Assembly: GCA_903953065.1 (NCBI GenBank)
Contig: CAJBIG010000157.1
Location: forward strand, 1-5,881
Source: an uncultured Solirubrobacterales bacterium
Lineage (GTDB): Bacteria; Actinomycetota; Thermoleophilia; Solirubrobacterales; Solirubrobacteraceae
DNA: 5,881 bases
Direction of reading: 5' to 3'
Shown here: piece after piece, positions 4,232 through 5,881 of the stretch
How positions within the stretch are numbered: position 1 is the stretch's first letter
Layout: every line of letters starts with the position of its first letter
The notes under the pieces: model-generated
What the model saw: the letters and a program-made list of their open reading frames with translations, nothing else
What the model was told of the DNA's origin: nothing
Database searches by the model: none
Made by a program: the position numbers and the translations under genes

Positions 4232-5881
4232 CGCTTGCGCTTCAGCTTGACGACCTTCGTCTTCACCGTCGGCTTGCCGACCTTTGGCGTGAAGGTAGTG
4301 CGGATCGTCAGCGTCATCGGCTTCTTGCGCAGAGCGGCTCGACTCTTCTTGCTCATCTTGCATGTCAGCGGATATTTGCCAGCGACCTTGACGATCTTCG
4401 TCACCTTGCAGCGCGTGACCGTCTTGGCCTTCTTCTTCTTCTTCTTGCTGACGCTCGCCTTCTTGGCCTTCTTCTTCTTGGTCACGCGCGTCGTGGCGAT
4501 CTGAGTGATCTTGCCGGCCCCTGGGACGTTGACGGCGGTAATCACGCTTACTGCCTTCTTCGTGATCTTCGGCGTGAACTTGACGGCCTCAAAAACCTTG
4601 ACGGAGGAGACCGGGCTGATCGAGCCGGAGGCCGCGGAGCCGGTTGATGTGCCGACCGCGTTGGTTGCGATGGAGGAGAAGGTGTACGCCACTCCGTTCG
4701 TTAGGCCGGTGATCGTGCATGAGCCTGCCGCGCCCGTGACGGTGCAGGTCTTGCCGCCAGGTGACGCGGTGACGGTGTAGCTGGTTGGAGTGCCGCCGCT
4801 GCCAGCGCTGACCGTGATCGTCGCTGAGCCGTCACCGGCAACCGCGGTCGGCGCTGGTGGCGTGCCGGGGGCAGCGGTCGCGGGGGCTGGGTTGACCGAA
4901 CCCGAGGCCGTCGAGCCGCCCGACGTTCCGCCAGCGTTGGCCGCGGTGGCTGAGAATGTGTATGCGGTGCCGTTGGTGAGGCCGGTGACGGTGCATGAGC
5001 CGGCCGCGCCGGTAACGGTGCAGGTGCGTCCTCCAGGGGATGCGGTGACTGTGTAGCTGGCGGGCGCGCCGCCGCTTCCTGCAGCCACGGTCACTGTTGC
5101 GGAACCGTCACCGCCAACTGCGGTCGGTGCCGGCGGCGTGCCGGGGGCCAGCAGCTCAGCGATCGTCGAAACGCGGTTGGTCGCCTCGTTAGTTACGAAG
5201 AGCCTCCCGCTGGCGTTGATCGCGATGCTCCGGGGGTAGATCCAACTTGAGTTGATTCCCGAGCCGAAGGTGCTTGACCCGCCGACTTGTGTGACTTTCG
5301 AAATCGTGCTGTTGCCGTAGTTCGATGTGTAGACATTGCCGGCAGCGTCGAGGACAATGCCGCTGGGCTGAGCTCCGGTGATGCCAAGCGTGGAAACCGC
5401 GGCCCCCGCCGTGATCTTCGAGACTGTCGCGGAAGCCCAATTCGCTACGTAAAGGTTGTCGCTGGAATCGACCGTAAGTGCTTCCGGCATACTTCCAACG
5501 GTCGCCCAGGTCGCCGTCGTCGTGCCAACTGAAGTGATCTTTGAGACGGTTGCCACGGCGTAGTTGGCCGTGTACACGTTGCCAGCGGAGTCGATCGCGA
5601 TTCCGTGCGGGTTGGTTCCGGTGTTGGAAAGGTTGAGCTTCGACGCTGACCCCGCGGTAGTGATCTTGGTTACGCTGCGCGAGCCCTCGTTGGTCACGTA
5701 AACGTTGTCGGCGCTATCGATCGCGATTGCGTAAGGGTTGGCCTGGACTACCCCGGCCACCACCGGCGACGCGATCGTCGTTATCGAGCCATCGGCTGCT
5801 ATCCGCGTGACGTCGTTTGAGCTGTAGTTGGCTGTGTAAATATTTCCAGCCGAATCAATTGCAATCCCATGCGGGTTGTCA
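4228..5881 (-). CDS. Exported NHL/SBBP-propeller, FN3-repeat protein with lysine-rich C-terminus (5' end outside window)
   Basis: The frame is open to the right edge, so the N-terminus (and presumably a signal peptide) is missing; 550 residues are visible. Counting from the first full codon at 5880, residues 1-245 hold six repeats of about 40 residues built on the theme NPHGIAIDSAGNVYTANY, typical of NHL/SBBP/Vgb-type beta-propeller blades. Two FN3-like domains follow (about 245-336 and 337-423), each starting TPPAPTAV and each with a Cys pair in CTVTGAAGSC. Residues 424-550 form a basic domain with about 35 lysines, runs of four and six Lys, a Cys pair (491 and 507) and a final KLKRKR. This tail resembles the C-terminal beta domains of secreted Thermoleophilia proteins. 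A GTG at 5763 is the first possible start in the window but is not the true start, because an upstream blade continues past it in frame. No LPxTG motif or membrane segment is seen at the C-terminus. Likely role: cell-surface binding or adhesion, inferred only. Confidence 0.88.
   Translation of the reverse strand, partial: DNPHGIAIDSAGNIYTANYSSNDVTRIAADGSITTIASPVVAGVVQANPYAIAIDSADNVYVTNEGSRSVTKITTAGSASKLNLSNTGTNPHGIAIDSAGNVYTANYAVATVSKITSVGTTTATWATVGSMPEALTVDSSDNLYVANWASATVSKITAGAAVSTLGITGAQPSGIVLDAAGNVYTSNYGNSTISKVTQVGGSSTFGSGINSSWIYPRSIAINASGRLFVTNEATNRVSTIAELLAPGTPPAPTAVGGDGSATVTVAAGSGGAPASYTVTASPGGRTCTVTGAAGSCTVTGLTNGTAYTFSATAANAGGTSGGSTASGSVNPAPATAAPGTPPAPTAVAGDGSATITVSAGSGGTPTSYTVTASPGGKTCTVTGAAGSCTITGLTNGVAYTFSSIATNAVGTSTGSAASGSISPVSSVKVFEAVKFTPKITKKAVSVITAVNVPGAGKITQIATTRVTKKKKAKKASVSKKKKKKAKTVTRCKVTKIVKVAGKYPLTCKMSKKSRAALRKKPMTLTIRTTFTPKVGKPTVKTKVVKLKRKR
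4429..4479 (-). repeat. AAG (CTT) microsatellite encoding polylysine
   Basis: Six uninterrupted CTT units (4429-4446) and four more (4468-4479), with a two-unit run between (4459-4464), read as AAG lysine codons on the minus strand. Near-exclusive use of AAG makes it a simple-sequence repeat that could gain or lose whole lysines without breaking the frame. Confidence 0.85.
4612..5148 (-). repeat. Tandem FN3-encoding DNA repeats, period 276 bp
   Basis: Two copies of a 92-codon unit lie head to tail, 4873-5148 and 4612-4872. They begin alike with codons for APGTPPAPTAV, and both contain the stretch encoding YTVTASPGG and the CTVTGAAGSC loop. Similarity is clear at the DNA level, pointing to a duplication followed by divergence. 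The second copy lacks the Ala/Pro-rich linker of the first. Confidence 0.85.
5149..5881 (-). repeat. Propeller-blade repeats (six visible, about 120-135 bp each)
   Basis: Degenerate repeats coding for the theme (N/Q/M/Y)P-x-x-[IL]-x-[IVL][DN]-x-[AS]-[GD]-[NR]-[VIL][YF] recur six times and run off the right edge, so the blade number is not known. The blade nearest the FN3 domains (RSIAINASGRLFVTNE) is the most diverged, as expected for a terminal blade. Confidence 0.8.

Noticed and set aside
4505..5056. Two long plus-strand open frames with repeated Pro/Val-rich sequence
   Set aside because: They are the complement of the FN3 repeats of the surface-protein gene. Their repetition only mirrors the real repeats, and no ribosome binding site or family resemblance was seen.
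5761..5763. GTG at 5763 as the start of the surface-protein gene
   Set aside because: The same frame stays open to the right edge and encodes another clear propeller blade (NPHGIAIDSAGNIYTANY) upstream, so the true start is outside the window.

Overview
The window (about 60% G+C by eye) looks like chromosomal DNA from a high-G+C actinobacterium. Three things suggest the class Thermoleophilia (Solirubrobacterales-like): a HrcA/CIRCE-type groES, small NTF2-like-looking lipoproteins, and a secreted propeller/FN3 protein with a basic, Cys-paired C-terminal domain of the kind common there. This placement is inference from protein style, not from a marker gene.

Layout from left to right. Four genes lie on the minus strand and read leftwards: a cytoplasmic glycerophosphodiester phosphodiesterase (GDPD, 1579-2358), a Crp/Fnr regulator (874-1563), a small ASCH-domain protein (425-823) and groES (19-312). 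A ribosome binding site at the extreme left edge points to another gene, almost certainly groEL, just outside. groES has its own control region (about 313-424) with a near-perfect CIRCE operator for the HrcA repressor, a candidate -10 box, a leader hairpin and a strong Shine-Dalgarno sequence. Divergent from GDPD, on the plus strand, are a GlcD-like FAD-linked oxidase (2423-3763) and a small lipoprotein (3794-4231). The right third is a large minus-strand gene, cut by the right edge, for an exported protein. It has at least six NHL/SBBP-type propeller repeats, two tandem FN3 domains and a lysine-rich C-terminal domain. It converges on the lipoprotein gene, and the two stop codons share the tetranucleotide CTAG.

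Functionally this is mostly a housekeeping neighbourhood: protein folding, phospholipid headgroup salvage, cNMP-type regulation, 2-hydroxyacid oxidation and cell-surface proteins. I see no phage, transposon, CRISPR, toxin-antitoxin or defence module, and I do not claim a new multi-gene system. No gene-free stretch exceeds about 110 bases.

The observations most worth a second look are: (1) four of the six visible gene starts lack a Shine-Dalgarno sequence and instead have a TANNNT box 7-9 nt upstream, the signature of leaderless transcripts; (2) the ASCH protein keeps the Lys and Thr of the YqfB-type N4-acetylcytidine amidohydrolase active site, with Asp where Glu is expected; (3) the shared CTAG stop codons form one side of a hairpin with a cUUCGg tetraloop between convergent genes; (4) the surface protein's polylysine tail is encoded by AAG microsatellites.
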